A DNA stretch of 64,000 nucleotides, from assembly GCA_034423015.1 (NCBI GenBank), contig DAOUJG010000026.1:62001-126000 (forward strand), given 5' to 3'. The notes beneath the pieces were generated by a model that was given only the letters and a program-made list of their open reading frames with translations, had not been told where the DNA came from and did no database searches. The stretch comes from JAGWBJ01 sp034423015 (lineage in GTDB: Bacteria > Chloroflexota > Dehalococcoidia > Lucifugimonadales > JAGWBF01). Made by a program: the position numbers and the translations under genes. This document shows, piece by piece, positions 47,231 through 56,280 of the stretch; the first letter of the stretch is position 1; each line of letters opens with the position of its first letter.

Positions 47231-48319
47231 ATGGTTTATGGTATTCTAGTATCAGTTAGCGACGCATCCGGTCGAGAGTCAGGGCGTCCTATTTCGAACG
47301 TGGAAGAAGTTGGGAGAGCCCGTTTCCGCCGCGCGTCGCCAGCGGTCCCGGCAGTGGAGTCCGGCCGACGGGAGACCGGAGACGGTCCCCCTGCCGTGGG
47401 GCCGACGCCGGCGGGGCACGCAGCCCGGAGGGACCAAACGCCTTATCTGTTCAAGCCGTTTAACAATCTGATAGACGCGGTAGGTCGGGTGCCCGCGTCC
47501 ACAATGGTGGCGGGCACCATCGGGCTGGTCGTGGGCTTGGTGGTGGCGGCCCTGATCTCCGTGCCGCTGTTCAATCTGGACGGCTGGATGTCCTGGGGAG
47601 TGCCCCTGGCCATCACCGGCTTCCTGGGCTCCCTGGGACTGTTGATCGGGGCCGGCCGCGAGCGGGACATGCGCAGGTTCTTCCCACGCGACGCGACGGA
47701 AGAGCCCTACGCCAACGCCCTGACCGGCAACATCCTGGTGGACACCAGCGCCATCATAGACGGCCGGATCGCCGACCTCGGCCAGACCGGTTTCCTTCAG
47801 GGCACCTTGGTCATACCCGGCTTCGTCCTCGACGAGCTGCGCCACATAGCCGACTCCAGCAACTCCCTGAGGCGAAACCGGGGCCGCCGCGGCCTGGAAA
47901 CCCTGGCCAAGATCCGCAAGGAGACCAGCGTGCCCATCCAGGTGCTGGACGCCTCCCTGCTCAACGGCACCGAGGTCGACGGCCAGCTCGTCAAGCTGGC
48001 CAAGGCCATGGAAGCCCCCATCCTCACCACCGATTTCAACCTCAACCGCGTGGCCGAGGTCCACGGCATCCGCGTCCTGAACGTCAACGAGCTGGCCAAC
48101 GCACTCAAGCCCATGGTCATTCCCGGCGAGAACCTGACGGTCAACATCATCCAGGAAGGCAAAGAGGTGGGACAGGGCGTGGCGTTCCTCGACGACGGCA
48201 CGATGGTGGTGGTCGAGGGAGGCCGCAGGTACCTCAACACCTTCCGCGACGTCACCGTCACCAGGGTGCTCCAGACTGCGGCCGGACGGATAATCTTCGC
48301 CCAGCCCAAGGTAGAATAA
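47231..48319 (+). CDS. PIN/TRAM domain membrane protein (YacL-like)
   Basis: About 362 residues if started at the ATG at 47231; the start is uncertain (GTG 47204 or GTG 47300 are alternatives, none with a strong ribosome site). A low-complexity N-terminus (about 70 residues) is followed by two membrane helices (VAGTIGLVVGLVVAALISVPLF, PLAITGFLGSLGLLIGAG). A PIN nuclease-like domain comes next (ILVDTSAIIDGRIADL, DGQLVKLAKAMEAPILTTDFNL, with acidic residues conserved) and a C-terminal TRAM domain (LTVNIIQEGKEVGQGVAFLDDGTMVVVE). This is the YacL type. It is followed by ispD, as often seen in Gram-positives and Chloroflexi. Confidence 0.88.
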   Translation: MVYGILVSVSDASGRESGRPISNVEEVGRARFRRASPAVPAVESGRRETGDGPPAVGPTPAGHAARRDQTPYLFKPFNNLIDAVGRVPASTMVAGTIGLVVGLVVAALISVPLFNLDGWMSWGVPLAITGFLGSLGLLIGAGRERDMRRFFPRDATEEPYANALTGNILVDTSAIIDGRIADLGQTGFLQGTLVIPGFVLDELRHIADSSNSLRRNRGRRGLETLAKIRKETSVPIQVLDASLLNGTEVDGQLVKLAKAMEAPILTTDFNLNRVAEVHGIRVLNVNELANALKPMVIPGENLTVNIIQEGKEVGQGVAFLDDGTMVVVEGGRRYLNTFRDVTVTRVLQTAAGRIIFAQPKVE

Positions 48320-48328
48320 CGGCCCAGG

Positions 48329-49099
48329 ATGCCCGTCCCCGACACGACCACGGGTAGCACAGCGGCGCGGGCCGCCGCACCCCTTGGCAACGGTTCCCTG
48401 GGTGTCATAGTGGTGGCCGCCGGTCAGAGCCGCCGCATGGCCGGCGTGGACAAGATCTTCGCCCACGTCCTGGGCAAGCCCCTCATAGCCCACACGGTCG
48501 AGGCCCTGCAGGCCAGCCCCCTGGTGTACGAGCTGGTCCTTGTCCTGTCCCCCGAGAGAGTCCCGCTGGGCAGGTCGCTGGCCAGGGACCGGGCGTGGAC
48601 GAAGCTCCCTCCCGAGTCCGTCTGCGCCGGCGGGGCCCGGCGCCAGGACTCGGTCCGGCTCGGCCTGGAGCGCCTGTCCCCCTGCCGCTGGGTCGCCGTC
48701 CACGACGGGGCCCGACCGTGCGTGGACGGCGACACCCTCCGGCGCGGGCTGGAGGCCGCCTCACAGTCCGGCGCCGCCGTTGCCGCCGTCCCCGCCAAGG
48801 ACACCATCAAGGTCGTCACCGAGGGTAGCAAGGTCGAGGCCACGCCGCCCCGGGAGACCCTGTGGCTGGTCCAGACCCCCCAGGTGTTCCTGTACGACAT
48901 CCTTCGCGAAGCCCACATGGCCTGTGACGAAGACGTCACCGACGACGCATCCATGGTCGAGCGCCTGGGGCACGACGTCCACGTGTTCATGGGCTCCTAC
49001 TCCAACCTGAAGGTGACCAGCCGGGAGGACATGGACATAGCCGAGGCGCTCCTCCGGAGCAGGCCCACGGGCAGCCCGTCGCCGGCGGCCGATGGCTGA
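48329..49099 (+). CDS. ispD: 2-C-methyl-D-erythritol 4-phosphate cytidylyltransferase
   Basis: Third step of the MEP isoprenoid pathway, joining CTP and MEP. 256 residues, with about 20 extra N-terminal residues. Nucleotide-binding motif VIVVAAGQSRRMAGVDKIF, then GGARRQDSVRLGLE, VAVHDGARPCVD, AVPAKDTIK, and LVQTPQVFLYDIL. The end overlaps ispF by eight bases, and ispF overlaps cysS, giving a coupled ispD-ispF-cysS unit. Confidence 0.95.
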   Translation: MPVPDTTTGSTAARAAAPLGNGSLGVIVVAAGQSRRMAGVDKIFAHVLGKPLIAHTVEALQASPLVYELVLVLSPERVPLGRSLARDRAWTKLPPESVCAGGARRQDSVRLGLERLSPCRWVAVHDGARPCVDGDTLRRGLEAASQSGAAVAAVPAKDTIKVVTEGSKVEATPPRETLWLVQTPQVFLYDILREAHMACDEDVTDDASMVERLGHDVHVFMGSYSNLKVTSREDMDIAEALLRSRPTGSPSPAADG

Positions 49100-49574
49100 C
49101 CGGGTCGGCATCGGGTTCGACGCCCACCCCCTGGTACAGGGGCGAGCCCTGGTGGTGGGCGGCGTGGAGATTCCCCACCACCTGGGCCTCTCGGGCCACA
49201 GCGACGGCGACGTGCTGGTCCACGCCATCATGGACGCTCTGCTGGGGGCCGCGGGCCTGGGAGACAAGGGCGCCCATTTCCCGCCCTCCGACCCCCGGTA
49301 CGAGGGGGCGGACAGCCTGGGCCTCCTGGCCGCCGTGGCCCGGCTTCTATCCCGGGCGCGTTGGCGCGTCGTAAACGTTGATGCTACAATATTGGCTCAA
49401 AGCCCCAGGCTGGGCCCTTTCATCGACACCATGAAGGAAAAGGTCGGCGGCGCCATCTCCGTCCCTCCCGCCAACGTCAGCATCAAGGCGACCACCACGG
49501 ACCATCTGGGCTTCGTGGGCAGAGAGGAAGGCATGTCGGCCTACGCCGTGGCGCTCCTGGAGGAAACCCAGTGA
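49092..49574 (+). CDS. ispF: 2-C-methyl-D-erythritol 2,4-cyclodiphosphate synthase
   Basis: MEP-pathway enzyme forming the cyclic diphosphate with release of CMP. 160 residues. Signature RVGIGFDAHPLVQGRALVVGGVEIPHHLGLSGHSDGDVLVHAIMDALLGA carries the zinc ligands (Asp, His, His). DKGAHFPPSD and the C-terminal ATTTDHLGFVGREEGM also match. It overlaps ispD by eight bases and cysS by four (GTGA). Confidence 0.96.
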   Translation: MADRVGIGFDAHPLVQGRALVVGGVEIPHHLGLSGHSDGDVLVHAIMDALLGAAGLGDKGAHFPPSDPRYEGADSLGLLAAVARLLSRARWRVVNVDATILAQSPRLGPFIDTMKEKVGGAISVPPANVSIKATTTDHLGFVGREEGMSAYAVALLEETQ

Positions 49575-50920
49575 AGCTCTACAACACCCTCAGCGGCGAG
49601 CTGGAGGAGTTCACCCCGTCGGGCGACGTCGTGAAGATGTACGTCTGCGGCATCACGCCGTACGCTCCCTGCCACCTGGGCCACGCCATGAGCTACGTCA
49701 TCTTCGACGTCCTGAGACGCTACCTGGAGTATCTCGGGCACGACGTGCAGCACGTCCAGAACTTCACCGACGTGGACGACAAGATCATCCAGAGGTCCCT
49801 GGAGGAGGGGACCTCCCCAGACGAGCTGGCCGACAAGCACATAGCCGAATACATGCGCAGCATGGACGCCCTCAACGTGAAACGGGCGGCGGTGTATCCC
49901 CGGGCCACCCGGGAGATACCCAAGATCATAGAGGTGACCGGCTCCCTTATCGACAAGGGCTACGCCTACCCCTCCGACGGCGACGTATACTTCCGCGTCA
50001 GCAGATCGCCCATGTACGGCAAGCTGAGCCACAGGACCCTGGACGGCATGATGGCGGGCGCCAGGGTGGAGGTGGACCCGTCCAAGGAGAACCCCATGGA
50101 CTTCGTCCTCTGGAAGGGCGCAAAACCGGGAGAGCCGTCATGGGAGAGCCCGTGGGGCCCCGGCAGGCCCGGCTGGCACATCGAGTGCACGGCCATGGCC
50201 CTCAGCTACCTGGGTGAGACGCTGGACATCCATGGCGGCGGCCAGGACCTGATCTTCCCCCACCACGAGAACGAGACCGCCCAGAGCGAGGCCTACACCG
50301 GCAAGGAGCCCTTCACCCGCCACTGGGTGCACAACGGCCTCCTACACATGGGCCATGACAAGATGAGCAAGTCCCTGGGCAACCTGGTCTCCCTCCAGGA
50401 GAGCCTTCGCCGATACAGCCCCGACACGCTGCGCATCTTCTTTCTCAGCTCCCACTACCGGAGCCCCCTGACGTACAACGACACCGGCCTGCCCTCCACG
50501 GACCGCCTTCGCAACGCCCTGCGCCACGATGGGGGCGAAAACGGGGAGGTCCTGGATCCGGCCCCCTTCAAGACCCGCTTCCTGGAGGCCATGGACGCGG
50601 ACCTGAACACTCCCCAGGCGCTGGCCGCGCTCTTCGACCTGGCCCGGGCCATCAACCGGGGCAGGGAGTCAGGACTCGCCCTGGGCCATGCCCAGGACAC
50701 CCTCAGGTCCCTCGGGGGCGTCCTGGGACTGACCTTCGAGCAGCCGTCGGACCAGGGCCGTGACGACGGAAGCCCCTTCATAGACCTGCTGGTGGAAGTA
50801 CGGACGACGCTGAGGGCGGCCAAACAGTACCAGCTTGCCGACGAGATACGCTCCCGCCTTACCGACCTCGGAGTGGCCGTGGAGGACGGCGCCGGCGGCT
50901 CCACCTGGACGTACCGGTAG
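49571..50920 (+). CDS. cysS: Cysteinyl-tRNA synthetase
   Basis: Class I synthetase for tRNA-Cys. 449 residues. The zinc-binding cysteine and HIGH-type motif are in MYVCGITPYAPCHLGHAM, with more zinc ligands in GWHIECTAMAL and FPHHENETAQSEA. The KMSKS loop is HDKMSKSLGN. It starts at GTG overlapping the ispF TGA. The C-terminal anticodon domain is short but normal. Cotranscription with ispD-ispF is a common arrangement. Confidence 0.96.
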   Translation: MKLYNTLSGELEEFTPSGDVVKMYVCGITPYAPCHLGHAMSYVIFDVLRRYLEYLGHDVQHVQNFTDVDDKIIQRSLEEGTSPDELADKHIAEYMRSMDALNVKRAAVYPRATREIPKIIEVTGSLIDKGYAYPSDGDVYFRVSRSPMYGKLSHRTLDGMMAGARVEVDPSKENPMDFVLWKGAKPGEPSWESPWGPGRPGWHIECTAMALSYLGETLDIHGGGQDLIFPHHENETAQSEAYTGKEPFTRHWVHNGLLHMGHDKMSKSLGNLVSLQESLRRYSPDTLRIFFLSSHYRSPLTYNDTGLPSTDRLRNALRHDGGENGEVLDPAPFKTRFLEAMDADLNTPQALAALFDLARAINRGRESGLALGHAQDTLRSLGGVLGLTFEQPSDQGRDDGSPFIDLLVEVRTTLRAAKQYQLADEIRSRLTDLGVAVEDGAGGSTWTYR

Positions 50921-50937
50921 CCACACCTTCCAGGGCC

Positions 50938-52323
50938 ATGCTTCCCAGCGACCTGATCCCATCCCTGGTCCGGCTCTTGGGCGCGGCGAACGTGCTCACG
51001 GACCCGCCCGACCTGGACCGGTACTCCGCCGACGCCCTCTCCCCCGCCCGGGTCTTCTCCGGCGCCGCCGTGCTGGAGCGCATGGCCGATGTGGTGGTCG
51101 TACCCCGGTCGGCGGACCAGGTGGCCCGGGTGGTGAGGCTCGCAGGGCAGCACCGGGTCCCCGTCGTCCCCTACGGCGGCGGCACCGGCGTCATGGGCGC
51201 GGCCGCGCCCATCCAGGGCGGCATCGTCATCGACATGAAGGGCCTCGACCGCATCGTCGATATCAACCCGGCGGACCTGACGGCGACGGTCGAGGCCGGC
51301 GTGGTCCTGGAGGACCTGGCCCGGGCCCTGAAGGACCGCGGGCTGATGCTGGGCCACGACCCGTGGAGCGTGCCCATCGCCACCGTCGCCGGCGCCATTT
51401 CCACCAACGGGGTCGGGTACCTGGGGGCCAGCCACGGCCCCATGGGAGACCAGGTGCTGGGGCTGGAGGTGGTGCTGCCATCGGGCGAGACGCTGGCCAC
51501 CCGGGCCATCCCAAAATACTCGGCGGGACCCAACCTGAACCACCTGTTCATCGGCTCGGAGGGCGTCTTCGGCATAATCACCAAGGCCACCCTACGGGTC
51601 TGGCGGGAGCCCGAGAAGCGCGCCTTCGCTACGATGGCTTTCCCCGACTTCGACAGGGGATTCGAAGCCGTGGCCGAGCTCTTCGCCCTGGGCCTGAAAC
51701 CATCCCTCGTGGACCTCTCCGAGGAGGACGGCTCGGGCGTCCGGCTGTTCATGACGTACGAGGGATACTCCGAGGGTGTCGACGCCGCCGAAGCCAGGTC
51801 CCTGGGGGTCTGCCGGGCCTTCGGAGGCAAGAACATCGGCCCTTCGGAGACGGTAGCCTACTGGCGCACCCGCCACCGGGCCGGGGAGAGCTACAAGCGC
51901 GACATGCTGGGACAGCCCCGACAGGTGCGTTGGGGCCGCCACGGCAGGAGCTTCGACTACCTCCACGTAGCGCTCCCCACATCCAGGGTGCTGCCCTTCA
52001 GGCGCGAGTGCGACGGCATTCTCGCGGCCGGTGGAGCCAGGGCCGTCGAGTACGCCATCTGGACCAGGCCGGAGCTGTTCTCCCTGCTCCTGGTGCCCGA
52101 CGGCGACTCCGCCGAAGCCGACCTGCGCCGTTTGGGCGAGACCGTGGACCGAATACTGGTCCTGGCCCAGGACATGGGCGGGGCGATGGAGTACTGCCAC
52201 GGCGTCGGGATAAAGCTGGCCCATCTCCTGTCCAGGGAGATGGGCCAGGGCTTCGACGTGGCCAGGGCCGTCAAGGCCGCTCTGGACCCCGACTACATCA
52301 TGAACCCGGGAAAGCTGTACTAG
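50938..52323 (+). CDS. FAD-binding oxidoreductase (GlcD/D-lactate dehydrogenase type)
   Basis: 461 residues with an N-terminal PCMH FAD domain (VVVPRSADQVARVVRLAGQHRVPVVPYGGGTGVMGAAAP, DPWSVPIATVAGAISTNGVGYLGASHGPMGDQVLGLEVVLPSGE, GSEGVFGIITKATLRV) and a C-terminal FAD-oxidase domain ending in ALDPDYIMNPGKLY. Substrates of this group are 2-hydroxy acids (glycolate, D-lactate) or alkyl-DHAP-like compounds; the YLGASHGPMG pattern resembles the latter somewhat. No partner iron-sulfur subunit lies beside it. It converges on the clpC-type gene with a 12-base gap. Confidence 0.88.
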   Translation: MLPSDLIPSLVRLLGAANVLTDPPDLDRYSADALSPARVFSGAAVLERMADVVVVPRSADQVARVVRLAGQHRVPVVPYGGGTGVMGAAAPIQGGIVIDMKGLDRIVDINPADLTATVEAGVVLEDLARALKDRGLMLGHDPWSVPIATVAGAISTNGVGYLGASHGPMGDQVLGLEVVLPSGETLATRAIPKYSAGPNLNHLFIGSEGVFGIITKATLRVWREPEKRAFATMAFPDFDRGFEAVAELFALGLKPSLVDLSEEDGSGVRLFMTYEGYSEGVDAAEARSLGVCRAFGGKNIGPSETVAYWRTRHRAGESYKRDMLGQPRQVRWGRHGRSFDYLHVALPTSRVLPFRRECDGILAAGGARAVEYAIWTRPELFSLLLVPDGDSAEADLRRLGETVDRILVLAQDMGGAMEYCHGVGIKLAHLLSREMGQGFDVARAVKAALDPDYIMNPGKLY

Positions 52324-52335
52324 AGACTGGGACCT

Positions 52336-54780
52336 CTAGGCGGCGGTGGCCGAGGCGACGGCGGCCTTGGTGAAGGTCAGCCCGTCGCCCCCCGCCTCCA
52401 CGTACACGTGGTCCCCGGCCTTGAACTCCCCGGTCAGGATCGCCGTGGACAGGGGGTTCTCCAGGTACCTGCGGACGGCCCGGCGTATGGGCCTGGCGCC
52501 GTAGGTCGGGTCGAACCCCTCCTGGGCCAGCCACTTGACCGCGCTGGCGTCCAGCTCGAAGGTTATCTGCCGGTCCTCCAGCCGCTGCAACACCTCGGCG
52601 GCCATCAGGCCCACGATGCTCTCGATCTGCTCCTGGGTGAGCGGGTCGAAGATGATGATCTCGTCGATCCGGTTGAGGAACTCGGGCCGGAACGCCCTCT
52701 TCAGCGCGTCCTGGACCGACTCCCGGAGCCGCTGGTCGTCCACCGCCTCCCTCCCGTCGCTGCGGAACCCGAAGGCCTGCCGGCCCGCTTCGCCCGTGCC
52801 CAGGTTGCTGGTCATGATGACCACCGTGTTGCGGCAGTCGACCGTGCGGCCATGGCCGTCGGTGAGCCGCCCGTCCTCCAGCACCTGCAGCAGGAGGTTG
52901 AACACCTCGGGATGGGCCTTTTCGATCTCGTCGAACAGCACCACCCTGAAGGGATGACGCCGTATCGCCTCGGTGAGCTGTCCCCCGTCGTCGAAACCCA
53001 CGTAGCCCGGCGGCGCTCCGATGAGGCGCGACACGGTGTGCTTCTCCATGTACTCCGACATGTCGATCCGGATCATGTTGGCCTCGTCGTCGAACAGGAA
53101 CTCGGACAGGGCCCGGGCCAGCTCCGTCTTGCCCACCCCGGTGGGTCCGAGGAAGATGAAGCTGCCTATTGGCCGCTTCGGGTCGCTCAGCCCGGACCTC
53201 GACCGCCGTATCGCCTCGGCGACGGCGACCACCGCCTTGTCCTGGCCCACCACCCGCTCGTGCAGGCTCTCCTCCATGTGCAGAAGGCGCTGGGCCTCCC
53301 CCTCCAGGAGGTTGGACGCCGGTATGCCGGTCCACTTGGAGATGAGGCCGGCGATATCCGCCTCGTCGACTATCAAGTCGGTCTTGTTGTCCTTCAGCCA
53401 GTCGTCCCGGTCCCGGTTGTAGTCCTCCTCCAGGCGAAGGCGCTCGGTCCTGAGCCGGGCCGCCTCCTCGTACTCCGACCGCTGGGCGGCGGCCTCCTCC
53501 TCGTTGGCCAGCTCCTGTATCCGCCTCTCCCTCGACTTCAGCGCGGCCGGGAGGCTCTCCACGTCGATGCGCAGCTTGCTGGCCGCTTCGTCGATGAGGT
53601 CCACAGCCTTGTCGGGCAGGCGGCGGTCGGCGATGTACCTGTGGCTCAGCCGTGAAGACGCGACCAGGGCCGAGTCCTCGATCTGCACCTTGTGATGGGC
53701 CTCGTACCTGGGCCTCAGGGCCCGCAGGATCTCCACGGTGTCCTCGACGGTGGGCTCCTCCAGGAACACCGCCTGGAACCGCCTCTCCAGGGCCGAGTCC
53801 TTCTCGATGTACCGCCGGTACTCCTGGATGGTGGTCGCGCCGATGCACTGGAGCTCTCCCCGCTGCAACGCCGGCTTCAGCAGGTTGCTGGCGTCGATGG
53901 CCCCTTCGGCCCCGCCGGCGCCCACGACGGTGTGTATCTCGTCGATGAACAGGATCACCTCGCCCTGGGCGCTCTTCACCTCGTCCATTACGGCCTTCAA
54001 GCGCTCCTCGAACTGGCCCCGGAACTGGCTGCCCGCCACCAGGGCGCCCATGTCCAACGCCAGCACCCGCCGGTCCTTGAGCACGTCCGGCACGTCGCCG
54101 ACCATGATGCGCTGGGCCAGACCCTCGGCGATGGCCGTCTTGCCCACGCCTGCCTCTCCTATTATCACCGGGTTGTTCTTCTTGCGCCGCGTGAGGGTCT
54201 GCATGACGCGCCGGATCTCTTCGTCCCGGCCCACCACGGGGTCCAGCTTTCCCTGGCGCGCCAGCTCCGTCAGGTCTACGCTGTACCGCTCCAGGGAGCG
54301 GTACTTGCTCTCGGCGCGGGGGTCGGTGACCCTGTGGCTGCCCCTTATCTGCATCAGGGCGCGGTACACCTTCTCCTGGTCCAAGCCGTGGGCGCCCAGG
54401 ATCCGGGCCGCCTCGCCCTCCCGCTCGAGGGTCGCGCCTATCAAGAGGTGCTCGGTGCCGATGAACTCGTCCTTCATGCGTTCGGCCTCGACCCTGGCGT
54501 TCTCCAACAGGCGGCCCGCCCTGGGAGTGGCATAGATGGCGGTGGACTCGTTGACCACCTTCGGCGACCGGTCCAGCGCCTCCCGCAGCTCGTCCTTTAC
54601 CGCCTCGGCCGACACCTCCAGCTCCTTCAGGATGTCCTGGGGCAAGCCCTGCTCCAGCTCCAGGAGCGACAGCAAGACGTGCTCCACGTCCCACTGGCTG
54701 TGTTTGAACTTTCGGACGATCTCCTGGGAGTTGGACAGCACCTGCTGCGCCTGCTCCGTGAATTTTTCTGGTGTCAACAT
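52336..54780 (-). CDS. clpC: Clp ATPase, ClpC-type unfoldase (ClpB/ClpC family)
   Basis: 814 residues with the class I Hsp100 layout: N domain with two Clp repeats (LTPEKFTEQAQQVLSNSQEIV, DEFIGTEHLLIGATLEREGEAARIL), AAA-1 with GEAGVGKT and VILFIDEIHT, a short middle domain carrying a UVR-like segment (QRSEYEEAARLRTERLRLEEDY), and AAA-2 with GPTGVGKT and VVLFDEIEKAHP. The short middle domain and UVR motif favour ClpC over the disaggregase ClpB, whose coiled coil is longer. A FGF tripeptide occurs where ClpC carries its ClpP-docking loop. It is the last gene of the minus-strand heat-shock operon after hspR. Confidence 0.9.
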   Translation of the reverse strand: MLTPEKFTEQAQQVLSNSQEIVRKFKHSQWDVEHVLLSLLELEQGLPQDILKELEVSAEAVKDELREALDRSPKVVNESTAIYATPRAGRLLENARVEAERMKDEFIGTEHLLIGATLEREGEAARILGAHGLDQEKVYRALMQIRGSHRVTDPRAESKYRSLERYSVDLTELARQGKLDPVVGRDEEIRRVMQTLTRRKKNNPVIIGEAGVGKTAIAEGLAQRIMVGDVPDVLKDRRVLALDMGALVAGSQFRGQFEERLKAVMDEVKSAQGEVILFIDEIHTVVGAGGAEGAIDASNLLKPALQRGELQCIGATTIQEYRRYIEKDSALERRFQAVFLEEPTVEDTVEILRALRPRYEAHHKVQIEDSALVASSRLSHRYIADRRLPDKAVDLIDEAASKLRIDVESLPAALKSRERRIQELANEEEAAAQRSEYEEAARLRTERLRLEEDYNRDRDDWLKDNKTDLIVDEADIAGLISKWTGIPASNLLEGEAQRLLHMEESLHERVVGQDKAVVAVAEAIRRSRSGLSDPKRPIGSFIFLGPTGVGKTELARALSEFLFDDEANMIRIDMSEYMEKHTVSRLIGAPPGYVGFDDGGQLTEAIRRHPFRVVLFDEIEKAHPEVFNLLLQVLEDGRLTDGHGRTVDCRNTVVIMTSNLGTGEAGRQAFGFRSDGREAVDDQRLRESVQDALKRAFRPEFLNRIDEIIIFDPLTQEQIESIVGLMAAEVLQRLEDRQITFELDASAVKWLAQEGFDPTYGARPIRRAVRRYLENPLSTAILTGEFKAGDHVYVEAGGDGLTFTKAAVASATAA

Positions 54781-54834
54781 CTTCTCGTCTGCCTCCTGCT
54801 GCGGTCTGACGGCGGCCGAGGGGCCCCGGCGTGG

Positions 54835-55188
54835 CTACGCCCGGACGCGACTCTCCTCGGCCCCCGAGGCGAGGGCAGACCGGAGCCTGCCGACCTCGTC
54901 CACGAGCTGCTGGTTCTTCTTCTCCAGCTGGTTGATGCGCGTCATCAGCTTGAGGACGACCTCCACCCCCGCCAGGTTGATGCCCAGGTCCTCGGTCAAC
55001 GCCTTGATCCGCTTCAGATTGGCTATGTCACTGGGAGAGTAGAGGCGGCGCCTCCCCTGGGAACGGGGAATCCGCACCAGCCCCACCCTTTCGTAGTACC
55101 TCAACGTCTGAGCGTGGACCCCCACCATACGCGCCGCCACGCTGATTACGTAGCACGGCTCGTCGTCCACCGGCCTTTGGGTAGTCAC
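54835..55188 (-). CDS. hspR: HspR, MerR-family heat-shock repressor
   Basis: 117 residues. The MerR helix-turn-helix is at about 13-80 (YVISVAARMVGVHAQTLRYYERVGLVRIPRSQGRRRLYSPSDI), followed by a coiled-coil dimer helix (GVEVVLKLMTRINQLEKKNQQLVDEVGRLRSAL). The VISVAA start and VHAQTLRxYE are typical of HspR, which represses dnaK/clpB-type operons together with DnaK. GTG start directly abuts the DnaJ-like stop. A 9-bp inverted repeat upstream of hsp20 is the obvious candidate operator. Confidence 0.93.
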   Translation of the reverse strand: MTTQRPVDDEPCYVISVAARMVGVHAQTLRYYERVGLVRIPRSQGRRRLYSPSDIANLKRIKALTEDLGINLAGVEVVLKLMTRINQLEKKNQQLVDEVGRLRSALASGAEESRVRA

Positions 55189-56100
55189 TTAGATCGCCTC
55201 CCCGCCCGACCGGATACGCCTGAGCTCCTCGAAGAGCTCCCGCTCCCGGTCGGTCAACTCGCTGGGCAGCACCGCCCTGACGGTAGCGTACAGGTCACCC
55301 CGGTCCTTGGGGTTGTTGAGCTGGGGCATCCCCTGGCCCGCCAGCCGGAAGGTCTGTCCGTTCTGGGTCTCGGGCGACACCGTCAGCATCACCTTCCCCT
55401 TGAGGGTCGTGACGGGCACCTCCGACCCCAGCACCAGGTCCCCCAGGGGGACCTGCACGTCGGTGTACAGGTCGGACCCCGAGCGTCGGAAGCCGGGGTG
55501 GGAGCGTACCGTCACCTCGAGGTTGACGTCCCGGCGGCGGCCGTTGCCCCGGGACAGGTGTATCGTCGACCCGGTGTCGACCCCCGGCGGCACCTTCACC
55601 TCCAGGCTCTGCCCGCCCTCCGCCTCGCCCGGCTCCGATATCCGGATCCGCCTGGTGGTGCCGCGGAAGGCCTCCTCCAGGCTCACCTCCACCGGGTAGC
55701 GGACCGCCGCCCGGGCGAAGCCCCGGCGCCCGCCGCCGGAGAACAGGTCCTCGAAGAGGGTTCCCGTGGACACGCCTCCAAAACCGAAGGCGTCGCCCGG
55801 CACGCGTCCCTCGGTGAACCAGTGGTCGAACCCGCCGCCCTGCGACGCCCGGGCCCGCTCGATGTCATCGGCGTGCTTCCAATCGTGGCCGTAGGCGTCG
55901 TACTTGCGGCGCTTCTCCGGGTCCGAAAGGACCTCGTGGGCCTCGTTTACCTGCTTGAACCTCTCCTCGGCCTCCTTGTTCCCGGGGTTCACGTCGGGAT
56001 GGAGCTGACGGGCCAACTTCCTGTAGGCCTGCTTTACTTCCTTCTCCGACGCGTCCCTGGAAACGCCCAGCAACGAGTAGAAGTCTTCCGTCCTCGCCAT
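55189..56100 (-). CDS. cbpA: DnaJ-class co-chaperone without zinc finger (CbpA type)
   Basis: 303 residues from the ATG at 56100, four bases after AGGTGTG. J domain at about 5-72 with the HPD motif in LARQLHPDVNPGNKEAEERFKQVNEAHEVL; Gly/Phe-rich linker (GFGGVSTGTLFEDLFSGGGRRG); then two C-terminal substrate-binding domains (VPPGVDTGSTIHLSRGNG, VQVPLGDLVLGSEVPVTTL, QTFRLAGQGMP). The four CxxCxGxG zinc repeats of DnaJ are absent, so it is a class II protein. It stimulates DnaK ATPase. First gene of the dnaJ-like/hspR/clpC operon, as in other HspR systems. Confidence 0.92.
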   Translation of the reverse strand: MARTEDFYSLLGVSRDASEKEVKQAYRKLARQLHPDVNPGNKEAEERFKQVNEAHEVLSDPEKRRKYDAYGHDWKHADDIERARASQGGGFDHWFTEGRVPGDAFGFGGVSTGTLFEDLFSGGGRRGFARAAVRYPVEVSLEEAFRGTTRRIRISEPGEAEGGQSLEVKVPPGVDTGSTIHLSRGNGRRRDVNLEVTVRSHPGFRRSGSDLYTDVQVPLGDLVLGSEVPVTTLKGKVMLTVSPETQNGQTFRLAGQGMPQLNNPKDRGDLYATVRAVLPSELTDRERELFEELRRIRSGGEAI

Positions 56101-56194
56101 AGTCACACCTGCTATGGCAATGGTACCCTATATTATGTATGGCTGTCAATAATCTATTATGTTCACAATCATCTATTTTAGTAACTAACCATTA

Positions 56195-56228
56195 GAAACT
56201 TGACAAGAGACCATCAAGTTTCTATAAT
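56195..56228 (+). promoter_or_regulatory. hsp20 promoter with overlapping inverted repeat (candidate HspR operator)
   Basis: Consensus promoter TTGACA (56200-56205), a 17-base spacer and TATAAT (56223-56228). A perfect inverted repeat GAAACTTGA (56195-56203) and TCAAGTTTC (56214-56222), separated by ten bases, covers the -35 and spacer. The CTTGA...TCAAG core resembles the HspR-associated HAIR element (CTTGAGT-N7-ACTCAAG), with one base less between the half-sites. It lies in the AT-rich divergent region between the DnaJ-like gene and hsp20. Confidence 0.8.
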
Positions 56229-56280
56229 AGCCCTTGAAAGGTCGCCCAAGCCTTATCAAGACAAGAGGAGGACACAAGAC

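Noticed and set aside
49385..49400. TACAAT promoter-like box inside ispF
   Set aside because: It lies in coding sequence of a tightly overlapping operon with no -35 of note, so it is probably chance.
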